26,468 nt of DNA, taken from an uncultured Prevotella sp. (GTDB taxonomy: Bacteria > Bacteroidota > Bacteroidia > Bacteroidales > Bacteroidaceae). How positions within the stretch are numbered: position 1 is the first letter of the stretch; every line of letters begins with the position of its first letter. This document shows, one piece after another, positions 1 through 8,164 of this stretch. The DNA lies in contig URJQ01000025.1 in NCBI GenBank assembly GCA_900548195.1, positions 1-26,468 on the forward strand, in the 5' to 3' direction. Under the pieces are notes generated by a model. It was not told the origin of the DNA. It saw only the letters and a list, made by a program, of their open reading frames with translations, and ran no database searches. The translations under genes and the position numbers were made by a program.

Positions 1-74
1 GAACTGGGTTACGGAACGGACCAAAACGCTCAAGAATGTGAGCTGAAATTGGTACAACGAACTGGACACCCTAG
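1..74. mobile_element. Right-hand end of a probable insertion sequence or MITE cut by the window edge
   Basis: Positions 59-74 read GAACTGGACACCCTAG. This matches, apart from one outer base, the perfect 16-bp terminal inverted repeat of the small element at 15105-15328, in the orientation of its right end. Sequence to the left would therefore belong to an element of the same family that continues outside the window. A short open frame at 2-46 ends in TGA just before the repeat and could be a transposase tail, but it is too short to identify. The IS family is not recognised. Confidence 0.45.
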
Positions 75-392
75 TTATTAGGATGAGAAAGTGCTGGGGT
101 TTAGTTGCCTAAAATCCTTTTTTTCATTGTAAAAACTATGTTTTTATGCTATTTTCTGTAAGTGATTGCCTTTTTCTTCATATTTTTTTGGTTTCTCTTT
201 GTGCTATTATCTCCAGAAAAGAGCTATGAAGTCGGATTTTTATTGGTCACATTTTGCAAAGAAAAAGGGTGTTTATGATAGCTTTTTGTCAGATTAAAAA
301 AACTCTTAAAAGCATACTTTTTCGCCTTAAAAGGGCATTTTTTTGCTGATAAACTGGGGATTATTAAAATAAGGGCGTTGGGGGGCTTTTGG
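75..392. other. AT-rich stretch without a recognisable gene
   Basis: The stretch is rich in T and A runs. Short open frames are present on the minus strand, but none has a protein-like composition or a ribosome binding site. No promoter, RNA gene or repeat is convincing here. Confidence 0.5.
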
Positions 393-503
393 GGAACCAA
401 CGGTAAAAGCCGTTGGCACAGTGGCGGACGCTTGAGACGAGGAGGTGGGATTGCTGAGGGAACCAACGGTAAAAGCCGTTGGCACAGGGGCGGATGCTTG
501 AGG
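393..503. repeat. Two-copy direct repeat (about 45 bp, 66-bp period), each copy with a 7-bp hairpin
   Basis: Positions 393-437 and 459-503 are nearly identical (about two mismatches). Each copy contains the palindrome CCAACGG-TAAAAG-CCGTTGG, at 397-416 and 463-482. The G-rich DNA that follows (about 504-556) contains two more degenerate 21-22 bp units beginning GGGGCGGAATCT and GGGGACGGAATCT. Short frames crossing the array are repeat-derived and not credible genes. Confidence 0.75.
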
Positions 504-565
504 AGACAGGGGCGGAATCTCGGGAGGATGGGGACGGAATCTTGGGACGATGGGGAGAGAATGCA

Positions 566-618
566 GTTTGGCTGTTTAGGCGAATGTATCTATAGGACAT
601 ACGTCTAAACAGCCAAAC
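566..618. terminator. 14-bp perfect hairpin downstream of the inositol-lipid operon
   Basis: The arms GTTTGGCTGTTTAG (566-579) and CTAAACAGCCAAAC (605-618) are perfectly complementary around a 25-nt loop. The hairpin lies about 80 bp past the stop codon of the minus-strand HAD gene, where a transcription end is expected. No strong T-run follows on the minus strand, so it may be an mRNA 3'-end stabiliser or a repeat element rather than a classical intrinsic terminator. Confidence 0.45.
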
Positions 619-699
619 GACTGAAATATTTCTATTTATTGAGTTCTAATTCTAAGTTGCTGCTTGGGAATGACTGCGGAATGTCTATGCGTTACTTCC

Positions 700-1422
700 T
701 TAGAAAGGGAAGGACGGCGAGAGAATCTCCTCGATGTCGAGTATCTGGACATCTGCCGCCTTACCGTCAACATCTTCATCCTTCCAACTTTCACCACGCA
801 GCCAGACCGTATGGCAACCGGCTTCATGCCCCGGAAGGATGTCCTTCTCATAGTTGTCGCCTACTATAGTGACCTCACCAGCAGGCACTCCAAGGGCTTC
901 TACGCCAAGAATGAAGATACGTGGGTCTGGCTTTCGGATGCCAACAGCGGCTGACTCTATGACGCGAACAAAGAGATCATCGAGCTGCATCTCGCGAAGC
1001 ACTGTCTCCACATTACCGTAGAAATTGCTCACAAGGACCATACGGCAACCTCTCTCACGCAGTGCGAGGAGCACTTCACGCGAATGCTTCACCGTGGATT
1101 GCAGGTTATCATACAGGTCTTTGAGCACTATGTCATGCTTCTGACGACGCTCTTCCTCTGTGCATTGCCAGATATTATGGTCACGAAGGTAAGAGAACTG
1201 GAGATTGAGTTTCACGTCCAGCGTATGAAAGAATGTATCTGTGGGCTTGATGATATTCTCCTTGCCGAGAGTTCGCTCAGCGAAAACGTAGGCATCACGA
1301 AAATCCGGTTCACCGACAGGAATACCATTACGCTCGTAAGCATGCCAGATTACTTTGCCCCAGTGGTCACCCTTGGTATCAAGCGTGCCACCGTAGTCGA
1401 AGATTATTGCAGAGTTTTTCAT
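700..1422 (-). CDS. HAD-superfamily hydrolase (predicted phosphatase of the inositol-lipid operon)
   Basis: This is a soluble HAD-like hydrolase of about 240 residues. Motif I is FDYGGTLDT near the N terminus, motif II is the serine in VLVSNFYGN, motif III is the lysine in IRKPDPRIF, and motif IV is VGDNYEKD. The cap insertion lies between motifs I and II, as in subfamily I. The residue two after the nucleophilic Asp is Gly instead of the usual acid/base Asp, a variation also seen in some active HAD phosphatases such as the YihX type. I chose the ATG at 1422 because it sits directly before motif I; an upstream ATG at 1449 adds nine residues. The gene overlaps the end of the CDP-alcohol transferase gene by 44 bp, so translation is probably coupled. 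From context it may dephosphorylate a phosphatidylinositol-phosphate intermediate; this is inference, and the sequence shows only a HAD hydrolase. Confidence 0.85.
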   Translation of the reverse strand: MKNSAIIFDYGGTLDTKGDHWGKVIWHAYERNGIPVGEPDFRDAYVFAERTLGKENIIKPTDTFFHTLDVKLNLQFSYLRDHNIWQCTEEERRQKHDIVLKDLYDNLQSTVKHSREVLLALRERGCRMVLVSNFYGNVETVLREMQLDDLFVRVIESAAVGIRKPDPRIFILGVEALGVPAGEVTIVGDNYEKDILPGHEAGCHTVWLRGESWKDEDVDGKAADVQILDIEEILSPSFPF

Positions 1423-2323
1423 GTTTATAGTGCATATAATAGAATACAACCATCATTACTGTAAGCTCAAAGACTGGATAAATCCAAGGGAGATTGATGA
1501 GACAACCAGTGAAAAGAACTATAGCGCGCCAGTTGTGCGTGAGGAAATTGGTGTATTTCATCAGCGGCAGACTGCCTTTGCGGAAGTCATCACGAAATTC
1601 CTGTGGCACATTGTCGAGACTTCCGTAACGGTCGATGAGGTCTCTCTTGAGTGCTTGGAAAGCAGGAGTCATGCGTTCCTGTGCTCCGCAGTATTTAGCA
1701 TAGTTGGAGAAGAAGAGCACTCCCACCCAATTCTTTTCCGCACGATATTTGTCAGCCACAGCTTTCTGCGACTCATAGGAATCGAGCTCTGACCCTTTCT
1801 TGCCGAGAAGGAAGAAGAGATGGATATTGCGATAATAGTCGGAAAGGCGGCATTGGCGTGCGTGAGCCATGATTCCGGCAGCTATACAGAGCGCCCAGAT
1901 GAAGCCACCCCAATGTATTTCCGTGCCTGGGATATACTCATTGAAGAGTCGGATGCAGATAGCCACATAGACACAGAAGAACCATACGTCGGATGCAAAG
2001 CCGTCGAGCATACGTCCCACGAGGGATGTCTTGCCCGTCATGCGTGCCAACTGTCCGTCGATAGAGTCGCAGAAATTGGCGAAGAGCAGGAATATCACGC
2101 CGTAGATATTATGCTCCAGGTCGGTATGGAGAAACATCCAGCCGGCTGCAGCGCCGAGAAAGAACGAGAAGATGGTGACGGCATTAGGATGAATGCCTAA
2201 GCGCTTGCAAATCAATGTAAAGAAGAGACCTATCGGACGCGTGAAATACATGTCGATATGCTCCTCAGTATCCATTGACTTAAAGGTGCTTTTAGTCAGT
2301 GATATGAATTCTTTGATTGACAT
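1379..2323 (-). CDS. CDP-alcohol phosphatidyltransferase, probable phosphatidylinositol-phosphate synthase
   Basis: This 314-residue membrane enzyme would transfer a phosphatidyl group from CDP-diacylglycerol to an alcohol. The family signature is clear around residues 87-113: DSIDGQLAR, eight residues, then GRMLDGFASD. The last aspartate is one position late (D-x4-D instead of D-x3-D). A long, mostly hydrophilic insertion (about residues 150-260) separates the signature-bearing membrane segments from the last hydrophobic segments, which makes the protein longer than PgsA or PssA. It lies 18 bp after the flippase-like gene and overlaps the HAD gene. With inositol-phosphate synthase nearby, the acceptor is probably myo-inositol phosphate, as in Bacteroides inositol-lipid synthesis. 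Substrate assignment is by context; the sequence alone supports only the family. Confidence 0.88.
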   Translation of the reverse strand: MSIKEFISLTKSTFKSMDTEEHIDMYFTRPIGLFFTLICKRLGIHPNAVTIFSFFLGAAAGWMFLHTDLEHNIYGVIFLLFANFCDSIDGQLARMTGKTSLVGRMLDGFASDVWFFCVYVAICIRLFNEYIPGTEIHWGGFIWALCIAAGIMAHARQCRLSDYYRNIHLFFLLGKKGSELDSYESQKAVADKYRAEKNWVGVLFFSNYAKYCGAQERMTPAFQALKRDLIDRYGSLDNVPQEFRDDFRKGSLPLMKYTNFLTHNWRAIVLFTGCLINLPWIYPVFELTVMMVVFYYMHYKHEKLCNNLRLRWHA

Positions 2324-2341
2324 ATTATTGTGATTTTGTTT

Positions 2342-3340
2342 CTATTTCTTACAGGAAGGCTCGCGCCCTACGCTCACTTTGATGAGCAGAAGTCCGACGG
2401 CAGTCCATATCAATTCGCGCAGACGAACGAGCAACGCCACAAAGATGGCTGCGCTGGAACTAATGCCAAAAGCTGTGATGGACATGAGGAAGCCGCCCTC
2501 TCTGCCGCCCAACTGCAATGGTATGAAGAACAAGAGGTTAGCGAAAAGACTGGTAAAGGCAAGCACGAGGACGCATTGCACAAAACTAACATCTGGCATC
2601 AGCACAAGGAGAATAAAATAGACCTCCAATGAAGAGGTCACTCGGCAGACGAGTTCGAGAAGCACTGCCGACACGAAAATCTTCGGATTCTGACTGTGGA
2701 GAGCAGAAATCTGCTTATCGACAGTGTCGAGTTGCTCCTTATGCGAATCGACAAAAGGCTTCGCCCAGCGCTTCAGCACGGGGATATGGCGTGCAAGTCC
2801 GAGGATGCGATTGGCGAGTCCCTTACGATACCCCGTCATGAAAAACCACAGTCCGAGCACACAAAACACGCCACTGGCAAAGAGCAAGATGCCCAATTCC
2901 GTAGTTACCGTTTGGGTAATAAGAAAGAGGACGATGCTGAGAGTCCAAAACCAGAAATGCGAAAACATGTGGGTCATGGCGTAAAGGATGACCGATGATG
3001 ATGCTTTCTCAGCACCTACATAGGGCGAAATGGACATGATGCGATAAGGCTCTCCGCCCATCATTCCGCCAGGAGTGGCGTAATTGAGCGCAAAACCCGA
3101 AACGGTAAGCTTGTAGATATGGGCAAAGGAGATGCCTTTCTTACCGTCGGAATTGATGATGATGTACCATGCCGCAGCATTGAAAATATAGAGGAAAGCC
3201 CACAGCGCAATCACTGCTATAAACCAGTAACCTGCGTTACGAATGCCCTGCCACACTTCGGCGAAATCAAGTTGTGCCACCATGATGGCAAGGACTGTGA
3301 GTCCGAATATAAGGAATATGTTTTGTGCCTTTTTACTCAT
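2342..3340 (-). CDS. Flippase-like integral membrane protein (lysylphosphatidylglycerol synthase TM region / UPF0104 family)
   Basis: The product has 332 residues and about seven or eight hydrophobic segments. Family features include the early pair of membrane segments (residues about 8-25 and 38-60), the central YATPGGMMGGEPYRI stretch and a late LGGREGGFL motif. The family includes the membrane part of MprF and AglD-like proteins, and members are thought to move lipids or lipid-linked sugars between leaflets. There is no catalytic lysyl-transfer domain. It is the first gene of the operon with the CDP-alcohol transferase and the HAD phosphatase, so flipping or exporting an inositol lipid is a reasonable guess but not shown. 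A perfectly spaced promoter lies only a few bases before its ATG (3349-3380). Confidence 0.85.
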   Translation of the reverse strand: MSKKAQNIFLIFGLTVLAIMVAQLDFAEVWQGIRNAGYWFIAVIALWAFLYIFNAAAWYIIINSDGKKGISFAHIYKLTVSGFALNYATPGGMMGGEPYRIMSISPYVGAEKASSSVILYAMTHMFSHFWFWTLSIVLFLITQTVTTELGILLFASGVFCVLGLWFFMTGYRKGLANRILGLARHIPVLKRWAKPFVDSHKEQLDTVDKQISALHSQNPKIFVSAVLLELVCRVTSSLEVYFILLVLMPDVSFVQCVLVLAFTSLFANLLFFIPLQLGGREGGFLMSITAFGISSSAAIFVALLVRLRELIWTAVGLLLIKVSVGREPSCKK

Positions 3341-3348
3341 TGCGACGG

Positions 3349-3380
3349 CAAAATTATCACATTTTCATGACATGGGCAAA
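3349..3380 (-). promoter_or_regulatory. Bacteroidetes-type promoter for the flippase-transferase-phosphatase operon
   Basis: On the minus strand, TTTG (3380-3377) is followed after 20 bases by TAATTTTG (3356-3349). This matches the Bacteroidetes -33/-7 consensus TTTG-N19-21-TAnnTTTG. The expected start of transcription is only about 3-6 bases before the ATG at 3340, implying an almost leaderless message if this promoter is used. Confidence 0.45.
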
Positions 3381-3502
3381 TTTTTCTTTTCAAATTGTCA
3401 TTACATAGCCCTCTTTATGACATAATGCAAACCTCTTTATAATATAATAAGGTGAAAATATAAAAAAATCTACTATTTTTTCTTTTATTTATTTTTTTTT
3501 AT

Positions 3503-3510
3503 TATCTTTG
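3503..3510 (+). promoter_or_regulatory. Probable -7 element of the pectinesterase promoter
   Basis: TATCTTTG matches the TAnnTTTG consensus and is followed by a leader of about 70 bases before the ATG at 3587. The -33 position falls in a T-rich stretch without a clear TTTG, so the upstream element is weak. No operator is recognisable. Confidence 0.5.
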
Positions 3511-3586
3511 CAACGCATTTTTCAAAAACTACCACTATATTATTCTATTTAATTTTATAATACACTAACTAACTTAGCATTACAAA

Positions 3587-6500
3587 ATGAGAAGATTTAC
3601 TCGGTTATTTCTTGTCACATGCCTGATGATATTGTGCTCACAAACGTCTTGGGCTGATTTCAAGAATTTCTCGGTGCAGGTCAATAACCAGACCGGCACA
3701 CTGCTTACTGCTGCAGAACAGACACAAGGCACGCAGTTCTCATTTGGCGTGGCAGTGGCTGCCGACGGCACAGTAAGCCGTGTGGAAACCACAGATGCGT
3801 CGAGCGTGGCAACAGTAAGTGGAAAATTCCACAGTGATCATGGCGCTACAGGGCTTTCTGTAGTGGTGCCTGTAGATGGAAACGTAAAGATTACTATCGG
3901 TCAATGCACTTTCAGCGGCAGCGACATCAAGGTAACTGACGCCAGCGGACAGGTAGTGGCAAGCAAGACTCCTGGCAAAAACTGCTGGAAAAACTCCCAC
4001 GACAACGTCACAGAGCTCTACTACACCGGCGGTGCAACGACTCTTACTATCTCTGGTATGGGCTATTGTCCTTATGTCGCAGTGGAGAAAAGCACTGCAG
4101 TAATCCAGAAATTCAATGTCACTTTCGCCAACAATAACAGCGAAGCAGTGGGTAAAGCGCCTGAAGCAGTGGTATTTACCGAAGGCGATGCGCCTATTAC
4201 AATCCCAGCTAACAAGACTCTCTACAAGGAAGGATTTACCCTTACTGCATGGACTGACGGCGCAAGCAAGTATGCTCCTGGCACTGGTTTCACCCCTACG
4301 GCTGACGTCACTCTCACACCTTGCTTTGAGAAGAACGAGAAGACACTGGCAGATCGCACCGAACCAGTCACCCTCCTTTGGGATTTCCAGCGTAAGAACG
4401 GCGCTCCATTGCTTTCAGAGCAGGGCGCTGGCAAGACTGGTCCTTACGTCACACAGGCTATCATTGATGGTAAAAGCATCGATGTAAAGATGGATTATGA
4501 TGCTACAAACGGCAAGATTGCCAATGGCAACTGGACCGATTGGGCACAGATGAATAATGGAACAAAGTTTACTATCCCTTCATGCAAAGGCGCAGTGGTA
4601 AGCATTGAGGCTTACTCAGCACCTACCACTACTACTATCGACGGACTGACCGACTACACCGCAGCCGGCAACACCATCTCAATGGAGATAGGAAGCAAGA
4701 GCGAGACCATAGACATCGTTATCGGAGATGGAAGCTATTATCGCTATATCCAGACAGTACTCCCTGTAATTCAAGAAGATGCAGGAAAGACCTATACTAA
4801 CGAACCAATCTCTGTCGTTTACGCAATGAACGACAAAAACAAGCCTGGAACTTACACCTCAGCACCTGCTGACGCTTTCAGCACAGTGGCATTCGACTAT
4901 GGCGACGCCACAATAACAGGCGTTGCAAACGTCACTATGACAGATGGCACTGATACAGGAAAGACAGGTATCAAGTTTAAGCCAGCCGGTTCTACCAAGT
5001 CTCTCACATGGTTTGTAAAGCCAGCACCTGGTCTTACCCTCACCCCTGTTAAGGTGTCAGGTTACATCAACCGTTGCGGAACCGACGCAGAGAAAGGCGT
5101 TGTGGTAACAGCAAAGAAGACCAACGGCAAAGATATCACTCTCGGCACATTCACAGCATGGCGCCAGGGCAAGTCATCTTCCGGCAAGGATTACGACAAG
5201 ACAGCGGTATATAAGTATGAAATCACCCTTACTGCTGACCAGCAGACTGCACTTGCCGGAGCAGATGGTTTCTATCTTACTGCTGCCATCGGTGTGGGAA
5301 GCGCCAAGGAGGGTCTCTTCGGCGAGGTGGCTATCGACGGTACTGTAAGCGGAACTATCGCAAACGTAAACAAATACACTCTCAATGTTGTCGCTTCTCC
5401 TGCCAAAGGCGGTGAGGCATCTATCTATCCTAAGTCTGATGAGTATGTGGAAAATGATGAAGTAACCCTCAATGCTGAAGCAAAATTCGGTTATAATTTC
5501 AAAAATTGGACTGATAAAGACGGCAATGAGATTTCTAAGGAAAACAAAATCAAATACACCGTCATCGGCAATAACACTCTGACTGCCAACTTCAAGAAGG
5601 TCAGCACCTATGCTCTCGACATCAAGGTGGAAGGCGGTGCCAATGACTATATGGTTTCGCTCAATCCTGCTCCTACTGTCATCGACGGTAAATTCATGTA
5701 TGAGAAAGGCACTAAGGTGACTCTGTCTGCTTCTTCCAATGCAGTGCTGAAATTCACTAACTGGAGCAATGGCGAGACTGCTTCGGAGATGCCTATAGTA
5801 ATGAATGAGGACAAAAGCTTCACTGCATCCTATTCTGCCGTTGACTTCATCGTAGGCTGGGACTTCGTCAAGCCGGGCAACGCTGGCAGAACAGCCGACT
5901 TTGCCGCCGCTGACAATGACGCTGCAAGCCTCATCATGCGCGATGCAGAAGGCAATGAGAAGGGCTGGCTCGACAAGAGCATGGAAGGCTCTGGCGGCTA
6001 TGAGGGTCGTCCTGCTGCCGTATGCTGGCATGCTGGTAGCAAGAATGGCGATGTAGGTATCTACTATTGGCAGACTTCCATCAATGCTGCCGCTTTCACT
6101 GACTTGAAGATTATCACCTCTATGGTGTATAATTACAATGCTTACACCAAGCAACTGATAGAGTATTCTCTCGATGGCAAGAACTGGAACACTGCTGGCT
6201 ATATGACTTTGGAAGGCGCCAAGCAATGGAAAGACGCCACTATCACCCTCCCTGCTGAGGTCAACAACAAGGAAAAAGTCTATATCCGCTGGATAAGCGA
6301 CAAGACTTCAAGCATTGATGGCACTTCTTCTGCCAATGACGGTATCGCTCTTGGCGCTACATTCATCGTGGGCAAGACCAAAATTATCGACGATGGCAAG
6401 GCTCCTGTGCTTGTCAATTCCGTTCCGGAAAACAATGGTTCCAGCGTTTCTGCCAACGGCAAGGTAGTGCTTACATTCGACAAGAAGGTGATGCTCACCT

Positions 6501-8077
6501 CGGCAGCAAAGGCTCATATCGGCACTACTGACCTCACTCCTGTGGCAAACGGCAAGACCGTAACCTGCGAATACAAGGGTCTCACCTACTCTACCAACTA
6601 CACATTCACACTTGCAGCCGGTTCTGTGGCTGACCTCACAGGCAACAACGTCATCAAGGAAGACATCACAATAGCATTCGAGACCAAGGTGAAACCTGCC
6701 GTAACAAAGGGCACTTACGATGCTATCGTCTCCACATCCGAGGAACTTGACGCCGCTATCGTGGCTGCTTCCAAGCGTGCTGACCAGAACTCTCGCTATC
6801 GTATCTTCATCAAAAATGGTAAATACGTGCTCGCTGGTTCAGGTGAGGAAAAGACTACCACTATCCAACTTGCTGATGGCACCAACGCAACCAAGACATA
6901 CAAAAACCCAATAACTTACTTCAAGAGCAGCAATGTGTCATTCATCGGCGAGGACTACAGCAAGGTAATCATTACAAATAAGGCTGGCGACCTCGAGACT
7001 TACGAAGGAAAATACGGTACTGCTTGCGTCGCTGAAGGTATCGGAAAAGGTGATGTACTCCAGAACAGTGGTACTCTCAACTATTTCCAGGGCGTGACCA
7101 TCAAGACTTCTATGGGCGATGCTCGCGGTCGTGACATCGCTTATCAGGACAAGGGTAACAAGACTATCTTCAAGGATGCTTGCCTCTGGGGCTATCAGGA
7201 CACTTATACTTCTAACAATCAGAAGGGTAAGTTCTACTTTGAAGGTGGCGTAATCCGTGGTCGCACCGACTATCTCTGCGGAAAGGGTGACGTATATTAT
7301 AATGGTGTAACTCTCCAGCAGTGTGGCACAGGCGGCTATCTCGCCGTTCCTTCACAGGCTAAGAAATACGGATATGTATTCTATAACTGCCACATCAAGA
7401 AGGAGTCAAAGGACGTGTCCTACTATCTCGGTCGCCCATGGGGCTCTGGTACTCCTATCGCGTGCTTCATCAATACCAAGATGGACGTCGCTCCTCTCGG
7501 CAATGGTTGGGCAGATATGAGTGGCGGTTGGCCTAAGCGATTCGCTGAATACAACTCTTACCTCAGCAGCGGAACAAGCATCGACCTCTCAGGACGTCGC
7601 ACAGAATGGACCGACAACAACAACGAGAAGCACAGCAACGACCCTATCCTCACTCTCGATGACGTGCAGAGCATGAGCCTCGCCAACGTGATGGGACAGG
7701 ATGACGACTGGGATCCTACAGCTCTCACTGAGCAAGCTTCTGCTCCTACCCATGTTATCATCGAGGGTTCTACCATCTCTTGGGACAACAGCGACTACGT
7801 ATTCTGCTGGGTTGTCTTCAAGAATGGCGAATATGCCGGCAACACCACCGAGCCAACCTTCTCCATCAACGACGCTAACGCCACATGGACAGTACGCGCT
7901 GCTAATGAGATGGGCGGTCTCAGTGAGGCTACAAAGGCTGTAATCCCTACTGGAATCCATGAAGTGGAAAAGGCTGACGACAGCGTTTCTCCTCTCTACA
8001 ATGCCCTCGGACAGCGCATCAATGCCAACACTAAGGGACTCCAGATCAGCAAGAACGGCAAGAGAATCGTGAAATAA
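3587..8077 (+). CDS. Large secreted multidomain pectinesterase (CE8)
   Basis: This 1496-residue exported enzyme would remove methyl esters from pectin. A signal peptide ends near Ala23 (TSWA|DF). The N-terminal region is beta-rich and of unknown role. InlB-type repeat units lie at about 176-250, 597-671 and 675-750. A discoidin- or jelly-roll-like segment covers about 752-935, and an SbsA-type Ig-like domain about 939-1037. The right-handed beta-helix pectinesterase domain is at about 1042-1350. Catalytic signatures are GYQDT (Q1204, D1205), DYLCG (D1228) and LGRPW (R1283). Gapless alignment upstream of QDT puts Arg1182 where the family usually has the oxyanion Gln. The last 30 residues (YNALGQRI ... 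GKRIVK) resemble the short C-terminal tails of Bacteroidetes secreted proteins. It is transcribed alone and lies between the two halves of an inositol-lipid gene set. Confidence 0.93.
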   Translation: MRRFTRLFLVTCLMILCSQTSWADFKNFSVQVNNQTGTLLTAAEQTQGTQFSFGVAVAADGTVSRVETTDASSVATVSGKFHSDHGATGLSVVVPVDGNVKITIGQCTFSGSDIKVTDASGQVVASKTPGKNCWKNSHDNVTELYYTGGATTLTISGMGYCPYVAVEKSTAVIQKFNVTFANNNSEAVGKAPEAVVFTEGDAPITIPANKTLYKEGFTLTAWTDGASKYAPGTGFTPTADVTLTPCFEKNEKTLADRTEPVTLLWDFQRKNGAPLLSEQGAGKTGPYVTQAIIDGKSIDVKMDYDATNGKIANGNWTDWAQMNNGTKFTIPSCKGAVVSIEAYSAPTTTTIDGLTDYTAAGNTISMEIGSKSETIDIVIGDGSYYRYIQTVLPVIQEDAGKTYTNEPISVVYAMNDKNKPGTYTSAPADAFSTVAFDYGDATITGVANVTMTDGTDTGKTGIKFKPAGSTKSLTWFVKPAPGLTLTPVKVSGYINRCGTDAEKGVVVTAKKTNGKDITLGTFTAWRQGKSSSGKDYDKTAVYKYEITLTADQQTALAGADGFYLTAAIGVGSAKEGLFGEVAIDGTVSGTIANVNKYTLNVVASPAKGGEASIYPKSDEYVENDEVTLNAEAKFGYNFKNWTDKDGNEISKENKIKYTVIGNNTLTANFKKVSTYALDIKVEGGANDYMVSLNPAPTVIDGKFMYEKGTKVTLSASSNAVLKFTNWSNGETASEMPIVMNEDKSFTASYSAVDFIVGWDFVKPGNAGRTADFAAADNDAASLIMRDAEGNEKGWLDKSMEGSGGYEGRPAAVCWHAGSKNGDVGIYYWQTSINAAAFTDLKIITSMVYNYNAYTKQLIEYSLDGKNWNTAGYMTLEGAKQWKDATITLPAEVNNKEKVYIRWISDKTSSIDGTSSANDGIALGATFIVGKTKIIDDGKAPVLVNSVPENNGSSVSANGKVVLTFDKKVMLTSAAKAHIGTTDLTPVANGKTVTCEYKGLTYSTNYTFTLAAGSVADLTGNNVIKEDITIAFETKVKPAVTKGTYDAIVSTSEELDAAIVAASKRADQNSRYRIFIKNGKYVLAGSGEEKTTTIQLADGTNATKTYKNPITYFKSSNVSFIGEDYSKVIITNKAGDLETYEGKYGTACVAEGIGKGDVLQNSGTLNYFQGVTIKTSMGDARGRDIAYQDKGNKTIFKDACLWGYQDTYTSNNQKGKFYFEGGVIRGRTDYLCGKGDVYYNGVTLQQCGTGGYLAVPSQAKKYGYVFYNCHIKKESKDVSYYLGRPWGSGTPIACFINTKMDVAPLGNGWADMSGGWPKRFAEYNSYLSSGTSIDLSGRRTEWTDNNNEKHSNDPILTLDDVQSMSLANVMGQDDDWDPTALTEQASAPTHVIIEGSTISWDNSDYVFCWVVFKNGEYAGNTTEPTFSINDANATWTVRAANEMGGLSEATKAVIPTGIHEVEKADDSVSPLYNALGQRINANTKGLQISKNGKRIVK

Positions 8078-8117
8078 GGTGACATCATGGAAGTCTGATG
8101 ATTTCCAATGTAATATG

Positions 8118-8164
8118 AAAACGTCCATGTTCCTCCATACATAAGGAAACATGGACGTTTTTTT
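8118..8164 (+). terminator. Intrinsic terminator of the pectinesterase gene
   Basis: The arms AAACGTCCATGTTCCT (8118-8133) and AGGAAACATGGACGTTT (8144-8160) pair with a single bulged A and are followed by a run of T. It lies about 40 bp past the stop codon. Confidence 0.85.

Noticed and set aside
378..608. 76-codon frame rich in Gly and Arg
   Set aside because: It translates the G-rich direct repeats; no start signal and no homology are recognised.
5174..6226. 350-codon antisense open frame inside the pectinesterase
   Set aside because: No recognisable domain and no ribosome binding site; it mirrors the codon bias of the sense gene.
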